A stretch of DNA of 64,000 nt from Archivesica marissinica (lineage: Eukaryota; Mollusca; Bivalvia; Venerida; Vesicomyidae). The first letter of the stretch is position 1. Every line of letters begins with the position of its first letter. The translations under genes were made by a program, and so were the position numbers. The notes beneath the pieces are model-generated. The model was given only the letters and a program-made list of their open reading frames with translations. It was not told where the DNA came from and made no database searches. The DNA is taken from NCBI GenBank assembly GCA_014843695.1, contig CM026401.1, positions 31,348,067 to 31,412,066 of the forward strand, in the 5' to 3' direction. Below are positions 23,346 to 34,299 of this stretch, piece by piece.

Positions 23346-25290
23346 GATCTTTGCACTTTGTCTGCTTGATAAGTAAGAGATTTGTATCAGAGGTGCCAGA
23401 GTTGAGGACATACATAATAGGTGTCATAAACTTTTTCGTTGACCTTTTTATTGTCTTCACGTTCATATGAATGAATCAGAGCGATTTTAGAGGAGATGTT
23501 GTCTATATGGGGAGACCAGTTTAAATCTTTATTAATTGTAACACATAGATAGTTAGCAACATCGGTTGTCAATAGTACCATGTTGTGGAGCATAACGCGC
23601 GGGGGTAGTGGTTTTCTTTTCCAAGTTATTCTCAGCATCTCACACAAATTGAACTACATGGACCAATCCCATTCCCACTGGTATATAGCATACAGCTCGC
23701 TCTGTGAATATGTGCACCGGAAGAGGAATTTACAGTGAGATACAATATTATGTCATCTGCAAAATGTCTAGCTTTTACTTCTGGGAGGTCGTTCATATAC
23801 GGCTAGTCCTAAAACAAAGCATTGCGGGACCCCAGATATCACAGAAGTGTATACATAAGAAGTGCAGCCATCTACAACTATTCTTAGGATTATCACTTTT
23901 GGGATGAATGACTTGATCCACCGTGATGTCAGGGGGTGAACACCCAGCTCATTTTTATTTCTATATTTGTTTGTTTATCGTCTCTACCGGTTGCCCATAT
24001 GAGCGCCGCATCCTGAAAATATTAGTCATTTTAGATTTTTGGAGGATAGTGCAATGATACAGACAGAGACCCATTCCAGAGTCTCCTCTGGTTCTTTTAC
24101 GTGCACGATGTGAAGCAACAACACGAGATCTCGTCTAAAGTCCCATCTGAAAGACTGTTAATTTTATTAGGGTCAAGCGGGGATCGAACCTGCGACCCCT
24201 GGATTATCTCTCCAACGTGTTAACCACTGGACTACAGATCCGTCTATGACAGATCCGCCCAGCTCATTAAGTTTGTATATCAGTTTGTTGTGATCAACTT
24301 TGTCGAATACATTGTAAAAATCTATAACATTTACATGTGTTTGTTTACCATGTTCATGGTTGCCATATACCTCGTGTATATGTCTTTGTCTGAAGCCATG
24401 CTGGAATTGGCTTAGGATTTCATTATTATGTAAATGAGTCATGATGTTGGAGACCAAAATATGCTCCAATAGTTTAGAAGCAATACAGGTGAGAGAAATT
24501 GGCCTGTACTTTGAGCATTTCTTATAGACAAGGGCACAGACTACGCTTCTCCAATCTGATGGAACACTCTCTGATTTTAATGATAAGTTGAAGATGGTGG
24601 CGAGGATGGGAGTAATCTCGTGGTGTAGCTCTGTGGGGATCTTAGGAAATATATCATCCTGACCGGAGGCTTCATTTGTGGAATAGCTTGTCAACAACTT
24701 CGACTGATGTTGAGATCGGTGACATCTTATGTGCTGACTCTATTGAAGTAAGTTTTTTGCTAAGCTGCTTTAAGCTGAACGGTTGGCGTTTAGAGAAAAT
24801 CGATTCAAATTGTTTATTCCAAATGTTTGTTTTGGTAATAGGGTCAGTGTAAATGAGGCCCTCGTTCTTTGGTGTGCTACACTACAGATTTCATTTTTCT
24901 TATGCTTTACAAATGAGTAGAACCTTCTTTATTGTTGGCTGGTTGTGAATCGCCCATGAATATGGCGGATTTGAAATATGATGTTCTTATTTCTTTTTTG
25001 GAGCTTATGGTTAAGGACATTGAACTGATTAACGTTGTGGATGTGTTTGATGTTTGAAGTGTGGAATACATTTTGTCACGTTTGCGAATATGTCTCTGAA
25101 CGTGGGATGCTAACCATAGTAAATCGAAATGTGATTTGAAAATCTTTGTTGGATTGTGTAGAGTACTTAGACGATTAAGTTCCTCTTTAAACACATTCAA
25201 GGCTATGTTTCGGTCGGAGTGGCCACATTTGGAAAATACAGTTCCAAATACATGTCTACGTCCCCGCGAGGGGTTCGACATTAAAGGAAG
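23342..25290 (-). pseudogene. Non-LTR retrotransposon (LINE) reverse transcriptase, degraded
   Basis: On the minus strand the pieces read in LINE order. 25281-24907 holds the linker upstream of RT (RHIRKRDKMYSTL). 24700-24269 holds the first RT blocks (SGQDDIFPK, VPSDWRSVV, YRPISLTCIASKLLEHIL, FRQRHIHEV). After an intervening SINE (23954-24257), about 23953-23700 holds the SGVPQ block and the catalytic FADD motif. 23647-23387 holds the thumb (ANYLCVTINKDLNWSPHID). Clade looks CR1/Jockey/I-like; endonuclease is absent. Several frameshifts and the SINE make it non-functional. Confidence 0.85.
23954..24257 (-). mobile_element. SINE family 1, complete, with 11-bp target-site duplication
   Basis: The copy is framed by direct repeats CCCAGCTCATT at 23943-23953 and 24258-24268. 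Minus-strand head at 24180-24245 shows TAGTCCAGTGG and GGTTCGATCCC. The body has the GTGCACGATGTG region and the tail the family's GGTAGAGACGATAAAC. It sits inside the RT coding region of the LINE, splitting it between the finger and palm motifs. Length is 304 bp. Confidence 0.92.
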
Positions 25291-26507
25291 ATAGATAGAT
25301 AAACTCAGCTAAGTCCCTTTTAAAGTTGACCCAATGAGCTTATAGTTTATCTCCTCGGAATAACGCGTGGAACACGTGTGTCCACAATATTTGATAATCA
25401 TGAATGACAGATTGATGTTTGCGGTTATGTGACTTATTGAGATCATGTTAACGCCAAAGTGTTTCCGTCATGTTTTTTTTATCAGGTACGGTGTACTGGG
25501 TTTTAACAAATATTTGAAATACCCGGATGATGATGTCATTTGGCATAGGCAGCCATTTAAAGAAATAGGAAGTGGACTATTAAAATTAGTCTTAATTTCT
25601 ATCTTAGATCGCATTAAAAAAAGCCCAAAGTCATGTAAGTTTGCACATAATGATTGTGCTAATGAATTATTGTACCTGGTTGGATTAGTCAGTCGCGAGT
25701 AACCATTTAGAACCAACTGAATGACACCTACTTACCCGGTGTCTTTGAAGAGCAGAACAAATTTATTATTATACGATGTTACCATACTATCTGTGCACTG
25801 TTTTTCGCAATACGGTATATTTTAAGATAGGTATATGTAAATACATTAGATTTCCACAAAAGTATCATGTATCTAGGCAGTACAAATGCAGGTGATGAAT
25901 TTATTGATTTTCAAGTGGTGTATATTTCGGATATCTTAATAATCGACTAGGCCTTGTCTGCTCTTTTGTTAAGGAGTGGTTGCATAGGTGTGTGGAAGTT
26001 TGTTAAATTCTTAATGAAAGTATTGTTTTTTCAAGAATTTGCTTCTTCAATAGTATTGGCAATGATCACCGATGTTAATAAAACCTGAAATATGGCTATA
26101 TTCCTAAAAGTAGACATGACGGCAGTTAAGAAATGTTTGGAAAATTAGACCGATTCGTTTATTGAAAGGGCACATTCACACAATAGCATTAATACACAAT
26201 TTAATCAATTTGATTAAGAAATAAGAAAAATATGAACATTTGAAATATATACAATTATAAATAATACATGTGTCTGTCAAATTAGTAGCGACATTCATCA
26301 AGAACAACACATGTTTGGTAGAGATACGTCATTGATTGCATCATCAATGATTCATCGGTGTGAAGTATTATTGTACGAATTATAGTCACTTATTTGGGAC
26401 TTATTTTGGTGAAAAGAAATGGTGCACATAATCTGGAATAATAATAATTAAGTGTTCATAATTGCAGTTTAAAGTAATTTCTATCTTAAAAATTAATAAT
26501 TTACCTT
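25291..26507. other. Spacer, nothing recognised
   Basis: AT-rich sequence without recognisable coding or repeat structure. The short ORFs on both strands around 25445-25716 have no domain. At 25245-25290 there is a tail-like CCCCGCGAGGGGTTCGACAT followed by GATA repeats, similar to the SINE-like tail at 28225-28290. Confidence 0.5.
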
Positions 26508-26510
26508 CAC

Positions 26511-26668
26511 AGTGCAGCCGTGGTCAAGTGGTCTAGTACACATTGGAACTCGCTATCATCAGTGCCGCAGGTTCACTCCCTATCATGGACACGCGATAAA
26601 AATAATATGTGAGAAAGTTGGCAATCGTTTGTGGAGGTTGGAGAATTGTGTACTGGTTTTTACCCAGG
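26511..26668 (+). mobile_element. SINE family 2-like head and body, 3' truncated
   Basis: It begins GCAGCCGTGGTCAAGTGGTC (A-box-like), has a B-box-like GGTTCACTCCC, and continues with the family 2 body (GAGAAAGTTGGCA, GGAGGTTGGAGAA, TACCCAGGAAA). At about 26668 it changes directly into LINE reverse transcriptase sequence. Confidence 0.7.
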
Positions 26669-27510
26669 AAATGTGGGTTGTCTTTGCAGATGATACTGCG
26701 ATCTACCTATTAGTATTACTGACATCTGCAAATGAGTTGGTCACACTAAACAATGATCTTAAGAGGTTAGACATGGAATTTTGACCACAAATGTCAAGTT
26801 ATCCACGACACCAGACGAAAGCACCCTATTCCCAGTCAATATAAACTCCATGGAGTCCTACTTGAGTCGGTCAACTCAGCCAAATACCATGGCATGGATA
26901 TCTCAAATAACCTGTCGTGGGACGCACACATAAATATGTCAACAAAGAAAGCTAAAACCAAACATTCGTGTTTCTATGTATCCGAACCCCTTAAGTCCAT
27001 GGCTTACTAGACTAGTGAGAACCTAGCTGGAATATGGCTCCGACTGATAGACCTTCTATTCTGTCTATCTTCTGATTTCTATCGTACGCTCCATTACCTA
27101 AATCTATGCAGACTAGCTCAACGACGTATTGACAATAGGTTATCCCTTATGTATAAATTCATAATGATCTGATTTCTATCCCCATTTAAAATTACCTACG
27201 TCCCGCACGTCACTTCCTTAAGCTATAGGTTAAATACAGCAACTACAGACTACTACAAGTTTTCCTAGAACAATTTATCATTGGAATCATCTCACTCCTG
27301 ACATTGTTCATCTCTACCATAGAGCAATTCAATACGGCTGTTTGCTGTATTGATCTTGCCAGCCCCTAGTTGTTCTACTTAGCTGCTTTTAAACTGTTAA
27401 CCCAACTTATTTTGCATTACTTTCTTATATTTTTACATGTAACTACTTAAATTTCCGGTGCGGTTTGACTCACAACATGTCTACATCCCATTTGACATTA
27501 AAGAAAGAGA
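26669..27510 (+). pseudogene. LINE 3' fragment: RT catalytic motif to 3' end
   Basis: Starts at the RT catalytic block (VFADDTAIYLLV), followed by a thumb region (SAKYHGMDISNNLSWDAHI) and a C-terminal part with LCRLAQRRIDNRLS. It then has a tail CATGTCTACATCCC, TTTGACATTAAAG and a GA-rich end. Stops and frameshifts are frequent. It is 5'-truncated as most LINE copies are, except that the 5' boundary is a SINE-like sequence. Confidence 0.75.
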
Positions 27511-28094
27511 GATAACTATGTCTTCTCCACCACAACAGACTGACTTTCAGAGCCTGTCCTGACTTTGATATTTTTGTGGCCAAATCTGTGTTTTCTTTGC
27601 CAATTCCAATTTGCGCGCTTTATTTCTTCATAACTTTTTGCTCAATGTTGGAGTTGGACCATTTATAGAGTTGTCTCTGCTGATTCTAATGATGTTTTGC
27701 AGATGAAATAGACACATTCATTACAGATAAAAAAATAGTACATACATTGTACATGTACATGTAAAACTGTTCAAAATATGTTGATTTATGATGAAATAGT
27801 ATTGCAGTTATTTGCTTATAACTTGTGTACTAATTGAGACATCTTGTTCAAATTTGGACCTTATATATAACATGTCCTGTTCATGACAGTGTGGATTTTT
27901 CAATTTGCATGTTGGTACTTTCCGTACAAATAACTTTCCCAACCATATAATAACCTCTGGACCAAGGTGCCGCTGCGTCTTGGGTGCAACCAGTAATTTT
28001 GCTATCACAATAAGAGAAACATTGACTAGTTTGCTGAGATCTGCGTTTAGAATCATACAAGTATTTAAGTTTCGTGTTACTTTGTGGCGTCCGT
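27511..28094. other. Spacer, nothing recognised
   Basis: AT-rich unique-looking sequence. The opposing ORFs at 27808-28191 and 27905-28105 have no recognisable domain. Confidence 0.45.
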
Positions 28095-28290
28095 GGTACA
28101 TGTAGAGCATCAGCTTTAGAATAGAACTGTCCGGGTTTGATACTAGGTCAGGCCACTTTGGTAGTGTCATTGAGCAAGGCACCTCACACACATTGCTTAG
28201 TACTGGTTAACCACTAGCGTCGCTAAGCATGTCCAGGAAAGCATGTCTAGGTCCCCGCAAGGGGTTTGACATAAATGGATCATACATACA
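28095..28290 (+). mobile_element. SINE-like fragment with a LINE-type tail
   Basis: Contains GTACTGGTTAACCACTAG and GTCCAGGAAA, resembling the SINE family 2 body. It ends CATGTCTAGGTCCCCGCAAG followed by a GACATAAAT and CATA repeats. The tail resembles the 3' end of the LINE fragment at 27470-27510 and a piece at 25245-25290. Confidence 0.55.
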
Positions 28291-28324
28291 TACATACAAC
28301 TTGTATAGTTCTACATTCTATACC

Positions 28325-28966
28325 AGTTGCAGGGTTCATTCTAGGTCAGAATTTTTGGGAGAAGTGAGAAAGCGCGTGATCGCTTTCTTAAATAGTGTTC
28401 TTTAATATACTTCTGCAAAATACGGTTAAAATGCACAGTACAACCATTAAATACAACATTTGAATAGAAGGAGTGCTTTATAATGGGCCAGTGTATCTTA
28501 CTAGACATAGTTTTGTTTGAAAATCGTAAAAACCAAAAAATATAATAAAATTTTTTTTAGGGAGAAGGTCCCTAGGGCGACTATTTCGCCCACATCGCCC
28601 TCTAGAATGATCCCTGCAGTTGCAAAGGTCACAAAGTGATCACGAGTACGGTGGTTGATTTCAACATGAGCCTTCTGGGGTCCTGCACCCAGATTAACCT
28701 TGACAAACCAATATAAATGTCAATTATACCAACAAAATTACCTGGTCTGCATTAAAATTTATTTTTCATGAAATTGGTACGAGTACGGTTCCACGACATT
28801 GTAAAACATGATTTTTTATATAAAGCGGACATATTCATTATCTATGAATTTTTTAATTTAGTCTAGTAAGATACACACAAGAATGTTGTATTTAATGGTT
28901 GTACTGTGCATTTTAACCCAATTTTGCAGAAGTATATTAAAGAACACCATTTAAGGAAGCGTGTGT
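28325..28966. repeat. Foldback (inverted-repeat) element, about 640 bp
   Basis: Arms 28374-28460 and 28882-28966 are inverted copies of each other (for example TACTGTGCATTTTAACC on the right). A further arm match is at 28490-28506 versus 28861-28876. A diverged copy of the left half, in inverted orientation, is at 45065-45316, including CTTTCTCACTTCTCCC and GACCTAGAATGA. There is no ORF, so it is a non-autonomous element or its remnant. Confidence 0.8.
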
Positions 28967-28979
28967 TTCATGTGTCAAA

Positions 28980-29335
28980 ACCCGGGAGCTCTGGTCAAAT
29001 GAACGCCCTGGACTAATGTTATGCAGCTGAAATAATGGCTATCATTAGACAAAATACAGCAGCCCATTATTTGAAGTATGTTGTGTGGAACAGCTGGTAC
29101 AATTTCTTCATTGCCTCTCAAATAATATTGATCCCGGACCCAACACAATCGGGGCTTACATTTCTTTGCAGGACAAACTGCATATTCACAGTCTGTTTGT
29201 CGTGTCTATTCACACACTGGAAATGTCCAGGTATGTCAAAGATGATGTAATAAATTTAACAAGTATGGAAATGAAGGACACTGTGACAGAAATAGAATGC
29301 TTTTAACTTGGAATACCTCTCGTATTCGTGTTGTT
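28980..29335. other. Spacer, nothing recognised
   Basis: Short ORFs at 29035-29306 show no recognisable domain and may be chance. Confidence 0.4.
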
Positions 29336-29990
29336 ATTTTTGTGGAAGATTTTCCAGGTCATGCGTTTCTGCATGTAGACGTTTGTAGATTTTCCACGTT
29401 GTGCGTTTCTGCATGTAGACGTTTGTAGAAGAAGATTGTCCACGTTGTGCGTTTTTGCATGTAGACGTTTGTAGATGAAGATTTTCCATGTCGTGCGTTT
29501 TTGCATGTAGACGTTTGTAGATGAAGATTTTCCATGTCGTGTGTTTCTGCATGTAGACGTTTGTAGATGAAGATTTTCCAGGTCGTGCGTTTCTGCATGT
29601 AGACGTTTGTAGAAGAAGATTGTCCACGTTGTGCGTTTTTGCATGTAGACGTTTGTAGATGAAGATTTTCCATGTCGTGCGTTTTTGCATGTAGACGTTT
29701 GTAGATGAAGATTTTCCATGTCGTGTGTTTCTGCATGTAGACGTTTGTAGATGAAGATTTTCCAGGTCGTGCGTTTCTGCATGTAGACGTTTGTAGAAGA
29801 AGATTGTCCACGTTGTGCGTTTTTGCATGTAGACGTTTGTAGATGAAGATTTTCCATGTCGTGCGTTTCTGCATGTAGACGTTTGTAGATGAAGATTTTC
29901 CATGTTGTTTGTAGATGAAGATTTTCCAGGTCATATGTTTCTGCATGTATATGTTTGTAGAGGGAGATTTTCCAGGTTGTGTGTTTATGT
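29336..29990. repeat. Minisatellite, 46-bp unit with 184-bp higher-order repeat
   Basis: About 13 copies of a 46-bp unit containing GCATGTAGACGTTTGTAGAT. Four distinguishable variants recur in the same order, visible from the AGAAGAAGATTGTCC variant at about 29427, 29611 and 29796, so the higher-order period is about 184 bp. Because 46 is not a multiple of 3, the minus strand is open in three overlapping frames. None is a credible gene. Confidence 0.95.
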
Positions 29991-30156
29991 TTATATACCT
30001 CGTGTATTTTTCACAAGTATTTTCATTGGCCTTTTCAGCATGTCATGCTTATTTCATGCAACCACTGACGTTTACAGCTTGAATTTTTCTGCTGTTTTTT
30101 TTTTAACTGCATATAAAAATCATAGAGCATATTTTTGGCTTTGATAATGAAAAACT

Positions 30157-30815
30157 ACTGCCCAGTTACTGCCCCTGAATACTCCCTAAAAGTATATAGG
30201 TCCTATTAAGTGTTTTCCTCTGTTTTTATCATTGTTTCCTTTGCACAACATGCTAGCAATTTTATTCCACTATCGGTATCCCCCCTTTTTTTTCTTCTTC
30301 TGCCTCCGTGGTCGAGTGGTTACGGTCGCTGACTACTATACCACTGTAATCTATCATCACTGATGGTCACAGGGTTAGAGCCCCGCTCAGACTGTGTCTC
30401 ATTTATATGAAAAAGTTGGCAGTTTCTTACGGAGGTTGGTGCACCCAAGTACTGGTTAACCGCTGGAGCCTGCCCAGGAAAGGTGTTGTTAGGTAAACTG
30501 TCCGCCTGTGATATAGCCCAAAATGGTGCTGATGCAGGCGTAAAACCCGAAATATAACATAACTATCGCTTTTTATGATTATTAAATTACTATATCTTGA
30601 CATATCTCCTACAGTATATGCAATGGTTATTTGTAAAACAATGCAATCAGTTAATTAACACGATTTTTATAAAATCACAATTATACCGCAACATCTCGTT
30701 AGGGAACAACAGTAAAAACAAAGGATTCTAACCAAAAGGACCTATTCACATTTTGGAATAAATCGGACTTTATCTGCCAATGGACGTAATAGAAAATTAG
30801 AGATGTCTCTCATTG
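30157..30815 (-). mobile_element. Second copy of the 4749-4990 MITE, split by an insertion
   Basis: Inverted relative to 4749-4990. The right terminal repeat GATGTCTCTCATTG is intact at 30802-30815. Internal matches include AGTTACTGCCCCTGAATA (30160s) and GGGAACAACAGTAAAAACAA (30706 on). Between CCCTAAAAGTA (ending about 30190) and TTATTTGTAAAAC (from about 30628) there are about 437 extra bases absent from the first copy, which include a SINE. The left terminal repeat is lost. Confidence 0.8.
30302..30558 (+). mobile_element. SINE family 2, AAACCCGAAATAT tail type
   Basis: The tRNA-like head starts GCCTCCGTGGTCGAGTGG (A box). A diverged B box (GGGTTAGAGCCCC) follows about 60 bases on. The conserved body has TACGGAGGTTGGTGCACC, GCTGGAGCCTGCCCAGG and the tail CAGGCGTAAAACCCGAAAT. 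Copies with the same tail are at 51053-51313 and 51911-52012. The copy at 39950-40228 has a different tail. Confidence 0.88.
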
Positions 30816-30829
30816 CGTTTTCATGTGCG

Positions 30830-32243
30830 CATTGCATTATACGTCGGAATTCAGTCACCCTAGATATTTGGATTGGCGAAGTTGACTTCACCTTAAAAAA
30901 TCTGGAGAGAAATGGAAGATGCCAGCAATATTTGGCCTGTGAATCGTGCTTAAGTTTTCATTCATTGGCTATTCGCTATCCAGGTAATGCTTGACAAGTC
31001 GGAAAAATCAAGTGTTTTTGCCAGGTTGAATTGTATCACTAGACTATTCTTCTCGAAAGCCGTCGAACCGGTAAATTTTAGAGATCTTATGTCCGACAGA
31101 ATGTGTGCAGTTTTCCATGACCGACTATCCGATGAAAATGGTTTACTTTGCCGTGCATTCATTAATTATGCGAAATAAATATCTTTGGAACTGATATGCA
31201 TGTATTTTAGCTGACTTAGCCTTGATGAGTGCACTGCATGGTCAAGTTTCTAATACTAGAGATTTCCAGTCCCTATAGCTGACTGCACCACTTGCAAACA
31301 AATAAAAGCAATTATATTGAAGAAATGTGTCACATCTAGCGTGGGCGGCCTAGCCTCCCTGTGACACAGTGATTATCTCTACTACATCAAACATATCAAC
31401 TGTATTTCCCCACCAACAGGCAGAATACAGCCAAGATCTTGTTTCTATAGCAACCTAGCCAAAAATAGATATTGCCTTCTCTATATAGCTTGAGAAAACC
31501 GGTATTGATCAGAGGAATGGCCAAATATACCAATACTCGACAGCAAGCTGACAGGGATCAATACACTAACAGATACAACAATGCTACATATTTCCTACCA
31601 TTTACCCCTTTTAAGAAGTTGCATGATTGACCTATTATGTATTTGTAGTATTATATATATTATATAAACTTGTATTAAGAGACCACTCAGGTGACAGGGC
31701 AAAAACAGACTCTTAATAATACAGTCAGTTTAATAATGCAAAATGCCAATTGACAATTATCTATGGATCAGGTACCTATGTCAGACCCAGGGATTTGTTT
31801 AGGGTATATGTAAAATAAAAGAAGTAAACACAGAGCATTATTATTATTGATTTTCTTTTTCAATTTACATTTAGCTTTGTGCATACATGTACAATATATG
31901 TATGTATGTCAGTAATAAATAAAATCTTAAATCTACTTTACTTGTTCTTCATTGATAATCATATCCATCATTATCTAAAGAAGAACTCATTTAAATCTCT
32001 CATTGCTTGCTTTGAACATCAGCTGTCAAACTGTTCCTGTAAGTTCAATTTTAAGCTTTGACTCTATCGGCCAAAGTTAGCACTTAGACATTTCCCTGAT
32101 AGTTTGTACCGGCTGGTATATCCTAAAAAAGATATTTGATTTAGAAAGTTTTAGTTTGTTTAATGAGGTCAAGGTAAATGATCCTGAAAACAGCAATTAG
32201 GTGAATCTACTTATAGTAATATGTGCGTTTCTATTTGGACTTA
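30830..32243. other. Spacer, nothing recognised
   Basis: About 1.4 kb with no supportable exon, RNA gene or repeat. Short opposing ORFs at 30962-31178 lack domains. Confidence 0.45.
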
Positions 32244-32298
32244 TAGTAATCTTTAAAAATTGTGTTAACACGTAATTTTTATATCTGTAAATATACAA

Positions 32299-32479
32299 AC
32301 CAGATATCGCCATAACCAGTGCTAGCAACTCGCTTGCCCAACAGATATACCGAAAATTTGCTAAAAGCCCCATACTGATCGATAACAATACGTTTCCGTA
32401 ACAAGGCCGCCATTGATAACATCATGTGACCGGAACTATAAGCAAGCGCTTGTCGGACCAAGATCACTTCCTCTTTTCG
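32299..32479. repeat. Left inverted terminal repeat of the DIRS element
   Basis: Inverse of 38394-38573 over about 180 bp with few differences. It contains CCAGATATCGCCATAACCAG and TGTCGGACCAAGATCACTTC. Confidence 0.93.
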
Positions 32480-32530
32480 AGGGTCATGTCTAATACATGG
32501 ACATAGCGGCCTAGTGGGGTGGGAATTTAG

Positions 32531-32632
32531 TTTATGGCGATATCTGGTTTGTATATTTACAGATATAAAAATTACGTGTTAACACAATTTTTAAAGATCT
32601 GTTACATATCAACCAGATATCGCCATAACCAG
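32531..32632. repeat. Additional terminal-sequence copies (possible internal complementary region)
   Basis: 32531-32599 is an inverted copy of 32247-32312, containing AGATATAAAAATTACGTGTT. 32605-32632 repeats the terminal CCAGATATCGCCATAACCAG in direct orientation relative to the left terminal repeat and matches the sequence just past the right terminal repeat. This is the arrangement expected for DIRS internal complementary sequence, but a nested small palindromic element is an alternative. Confidence 0.6.
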
Positions 32633-32977
32633 TGCTGACTATAACTGAATGAGGTGGGACGAAATACGGACAAGAACGAACCTACATAGCTGAAGCGTGA
32701 TATAGGAACTATAACTCACCCGCTAACGTCAGCTAACGGTCATCAACAGGGCTTATTAGCGTGAAGGCCCCGGACGACTGGTCAATTAACGTACTTCCAG
32801 TTAACCAGACGGTACAAGAAGCCAGAACATTACCGAGGACGTAAGTCCCTTGGCACAGCCAAAAACGTTTGTAAGCAAAACGTACGACCGAACGGCGAAC
32901 GTGAATACATACAATAAGCTGAAGCACATAATGTTAGGCTACATAACGAATTAACGGTTAAAATAGAGAACATGCAC

Positions 32978-34299
32978 CTAATCGGACGAAACTGAATGAG
33001 AGGTGATAACAGACTGGGCAGCCACTATGGGACCCAAGGCAAACAAACCACGTGCATGTGGCAGTGTGTTCCATAAATAAAACCGTATAAACGAGCTCTC
33101 TGAACTCCAATAACCTGCCCTTAAAACCTTCTCTAAGGGGACATTATTGAGCCATGCCCATGACGTAGACAGAGCCCTAACTTCATGGGCATTGACATGG
33201 TCAGGACATGATTCCTGCTCCCCGGAGAGACTGTAGGCGAACTTAATCGTCTCTACAATCCAACGGGAAATAGTAGACGCCGACACCTCCTTTGTCCAGT
33301 TATGACGAAAGGAGATGAATAGTCTATGGCGACCCTTCCGTATGTGAGACACCCTCATAAGATATGCTTTGAGGGCTCTGACAGGACAAAGCTGAACGGC
33401 ACTGTCGTCAGTATCACGGGGAAGGGCTGGTATAGTAATACTGGAGTGAGCCACAGACGGAAGTTGATTCTTAGCAAGAAACCCCGGATAGGTATGCAGC
33501 TCAACAGCCGACTCGTGTGTGAAATTAACACATGCTTCGTCGGCTGATAAAGCGTGAATCTCACTCCGCCTGCGACCAGACGCTAAGGCAATAAGAAATA
33601 CTGTCTTAAAAGTAAGAAACTTTAACGAACAAGAAGTTAAAGTTTCAAAGGGAGGTTTGGACAAGACACCCAGAACCAATGGAAGATTCCATTTCGGAAC
33701 TGGAGAAGAAACCTTAGGTTTCTCCAGTTCCAAACTCCTGATAACATTAGATATTACAGGCTGGTTACTGTAGTTAATGTCCGAGAAATGCCTAAGCGTA
33801 GTAGCAATAGCCTATAGCCTTTAATTGCTACTGGCGTAAGATTCCTCACCTCAAATAAATATATGAGAAATTCAGCAAGTAAGTTTACTGAAGGAGTGAA
33901 GGGATCCACTTGCCGTCCGACACACCAATCCAGCCACACTTTCCACCTATACCCATAAACTGAGTTGGTGGAGGTGCGTTTGGATGAACAGACTCGCTTG
34001 GCAACCTGTTCAGAAAAGCCCTTCTCTTGCAAGCATCGTTGCATAGAACGAATGCGTGCAGATGGAGCATGGCCGGATTGGCATGGTACAACCGAGACCG
34101 AGGTTGACACAATAGGTCGCTCCTGTGTGGAAGACAGATGTGGATTTCCACCAGAAGTGACAACAGAAGACTGAACCACGGCTGGCCCGGCCAAAGTGGA
34201 GCAATTAATAACACCAGACACAACTCTGTGTTGATCTTGAGTATCACCCAAGACAGCAACGGAAAAGGGGGGAATGCGTAAGCGTGCATGCCCTCCCAA
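32978..34299 (-). pseudogene. DIRS tyrosine recombinase, frameshifted
   Basis: The first frame (34299-33754) carries the SAM-like N-terminal core-binding domain, overlapping the RT-methyltransferase ORF by about 400 bases in another frame. The second (open from about 33830 to 32978) carries the catalytic domain: R54 in ASGRRRSE, H183 and R186 in HEVRALS, and Y219 in FIRFYL, numbered from the TTG at 33733. The two frames meet near 33805-33830, at a short GGCTATA/GGCTATT near-repeat, consistent with a small indel. Family function is site-specific integration of the circular DNA intermediate. The frameshift suggests this copy is inactive unless it is a sequencing error or programmed shift. Confidence 0.88.

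Noticed and set aside
27808..28191. Opposing 127- and 66-codon ORFs
   Set aside because: No domain or recognisable motif, and they read through AT-rich spacer.
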